NCBI GenBank assembly: GCA_007116585.1
Contig: SKIE01000312.1
Location: 1-6,496, forward strand
Direction: 5' to 3'
Length of the DNA stretch: 6,496 nucleotides
Origin: Wenzhouxiangella sp.
Lineage (GTDB): Bacteria; Pseudomonadota; Gammaproteobacteria; Xanthomonadales; Wenzhouxiangellaceae
Under the pieces are notes generated by a model. It saw only the letters and a program-made list of their open reading frames with translations, had not been told where the DNA came from and did no database searches. Positions 5,621 through 6,496 of the stretch are shown here, piece after piece; positions within the stretch are counted from its first letter, which is position 1, and every line of letters starts with the position of its first letter. The translations under genes and the position numbers were made by a program.

Positions 5621-6496
5621 ACCGCCCGCGCGGCCGCTTGAGCCCGGCGCGCCGGCGCGTGCTGGATGCGGCGCTCGACCAGCTGATGGACTGCTCGCCG
5701 GGTACGCGCGAAAGCCGCTTGCTGGCCATCCAGCAACGCTGTCCGCGCGTCGGCTTCTGGCTGGCGCGACTGGTCGCGGCCATGGAAGCCCCGGACAACC
5801 CCTGGCAGGCGCCGCTGGAACGCATGGCTGAAGGCCTGAGCCGGCAGGCAGACGAGTCCATCCCCAACCTGCCGGCTGGCGCGCGGCTGGGGTCCTGGGA
5901 AGTGGTGAGGCCGGTCGGCAGCGGTGGCATGGGCGTGGTCTACCGGGTCGCGCGAGCCGACGGAGCGTTCGAGATGGAGGCCGCGGCCAAGCTCATCCGG
6001 ATGCGGCGCGATAGTGACCTCGAACTGCGCCTCGAATTGGAACGGCGGCTGCTGGCGCGTCTTGACCACCCCAACATTGCCCGCATCCTGGATGGCGGCA
6101 CCGGTGAGGACGGGCAGCCCTATCTGGTTATGGAGTGGGTGCCGGGCGAGGACTTGAGCGTCTGCGCCGCTGAACTCGAAGCGGCTGACCGACTGCAGAT
6201 GTTTGGCGACATCGCCGCTGCTGTGGCGCACGCGCATCAGCGCAGCGTGGTCCACGGTGACATCAAGCCGGCCAACGTGCGCCTGAGCGCGGACGGCCGT
6301 GTGCGCCTGCTGGATTTCGGTATTGCGCGCCTGGTGCTCGATGAAGACGATGCCGAAGCCGACAGCATCAGGGCCCTGACCCCCAGTTTCGCCGCGCCGG
6401 AGCAGCTCGAAGGCCAGCCGGCTTCAACCCAGTCCGATATCTGGTCGCTGGGCGCGCTGCTGGCCTGGCTGCTGTTGGGCGATGCCTATGCGCGCG
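5611..6496 (+). CDS. Serine/threonine protein kinase (PknB-type), 3' end beyond window
   Basis: An uninterrupted frame from the GTG at 5611 gives 295 residues before the window ends. Residues 1 to about 95 are a basic then helical N-terminal region of the kind that precedes some proteobacterial kinases; I do not recognise a named domain. The kinase domain starts at about 97: glycine loop GSGGMG (103-108), ATP-binding Lys127 in AAAKLIR, C-helix Glu144, HPNIARILDGG, then the catalytic loop HGDIKPAN (215-222) with D217, K219 and N222, DFG at 235-237, APE at 262-264 and the conserved D276 in SDIWSLG. All catalytic residues are present, so it should be active. The loop has HGD where most kinases have HRD, making it a non-RD type that may not need activation-loop phosphorylation. 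It overlaps the exonuclease stop by 10 bp. What follows the kinase domain (often TPR repeats or a membrane segment) is outside the window. Confidence 0.93.
   Translation, partial: MAVDRPRGRLSPARRRVLDAALDQLMDCSPGTRESRLLAIQQRCPRVGFWLARLVAAMEAPDNPWQAPLERMAEGLSRQADESIPNLPAGARLGSWEVVRPVGSGGMGVVYRVARADGAFEMEAAAKLIRMRRDSDLELRLELERRLLARLDHPNIARILDGGTGEDGQPYLVMEWVPGEDLSVCAAELEAADRLQMFGDIAAAVAHAHQRSVVHGDIKPANVRLSADGRVRLLDFGIARLVLDEDDAEADSIRALTPSFAAPEQLEGQPASTQSDIWSLGALLAWLLLGDAYAR

Noticed and set aside
5644..5655. Perfect 12-bp palindrome CCGGCGCGCCGG early in the kinase gene
   Set aside because: It encodes a Pro-Ala-Arg-Arg stretch in very GC-rich sequence, where such palindromes arise by chance. 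It has no T tract and no repeat elsewhere in the window, so it is not called a terminator or binding site.
5509..6255. Long minus-strand open frame (248 codons) opposite the exonuclease and kinase genes
   Set aside because: It is the antisense shadow of two well-supported genes in GC-rich DNA. Its translation is rich in Arg, Ala, His and Gln with no recognisable domain, and it spans the junction of two real genes.

Overview
The window is GC-rich and densely coding. It looks like a chromosomal segment of a proteobacterium, most likely a gammaproteobacterium. The reasons are the divergent LysR/azoreductase/pirin layout, the DUF1543 gene, the cNMP-CBS-DUF294 plus DEDDh-exonuclease pair and the codon bias. 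The genus cannot be fixed from the sequence alone. There is no sign of an insertion sequence, integrase, tRNA, rRNA or CRISPR array, and base use is even throughout.

Left block (1-2366). A LysR-type regulator reads leftward out of the window. Across a 102-bp AT-richer gap it is divergent from an FMN-dependent NADH:azoreductase (AzoR/AcpD type), which is followed 17 bp later by a pirin-family cupin. The gap holds three short inverted repeats, one matching the LysR T-N11-A pattern. The simplest reading is a small regulon: the LysR protein senses an aromatic or quinone-like compound, AzoR reduces it by two electrons, and the pirin may act on the same class of molecule (some bacterial pirins have quercetinase activity). 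The link to a specific inducer is inference.

Middle (2374-2934, minus strand). A DUF1543 protein of unknown function converges on the pirin gene with a 7-bp gap. It is divergent from the next block across 75 bp.

Right block (3010-6496, plus strand). Three tightly packed genes probably form one transcription unit. The first encodes a 624-residue protein with a cyclic-nucleotide-binding-like domain, two CBS motifs, a GlnD-like DUF294 nucleotidyltransferase domain and the DUF294 C-terminal domain. The second, 7 bp later, encodes a DnaQ-like (DEDDh) 3'-5' exonuclease. The third starts with a GTG inside the exonuclease's last codons and encodes a serine/threonine protein kinase that runs off the right edge. 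The first two are a recurring pair in proteobacteria; the translationally coupled kinase is the least expected part. Several sensor or catalytic positions deviate from the textbook: Gln for the ribose-binding Glu in the cNMP domain, Glu for Asp in exonuclease motif II, and HGD instead of HRD in the kinase. I see no clear new defence or mobile system. The best candidate for something undescribed is this three-gene nucleotide-sensing, exonuclease and kinase unit.
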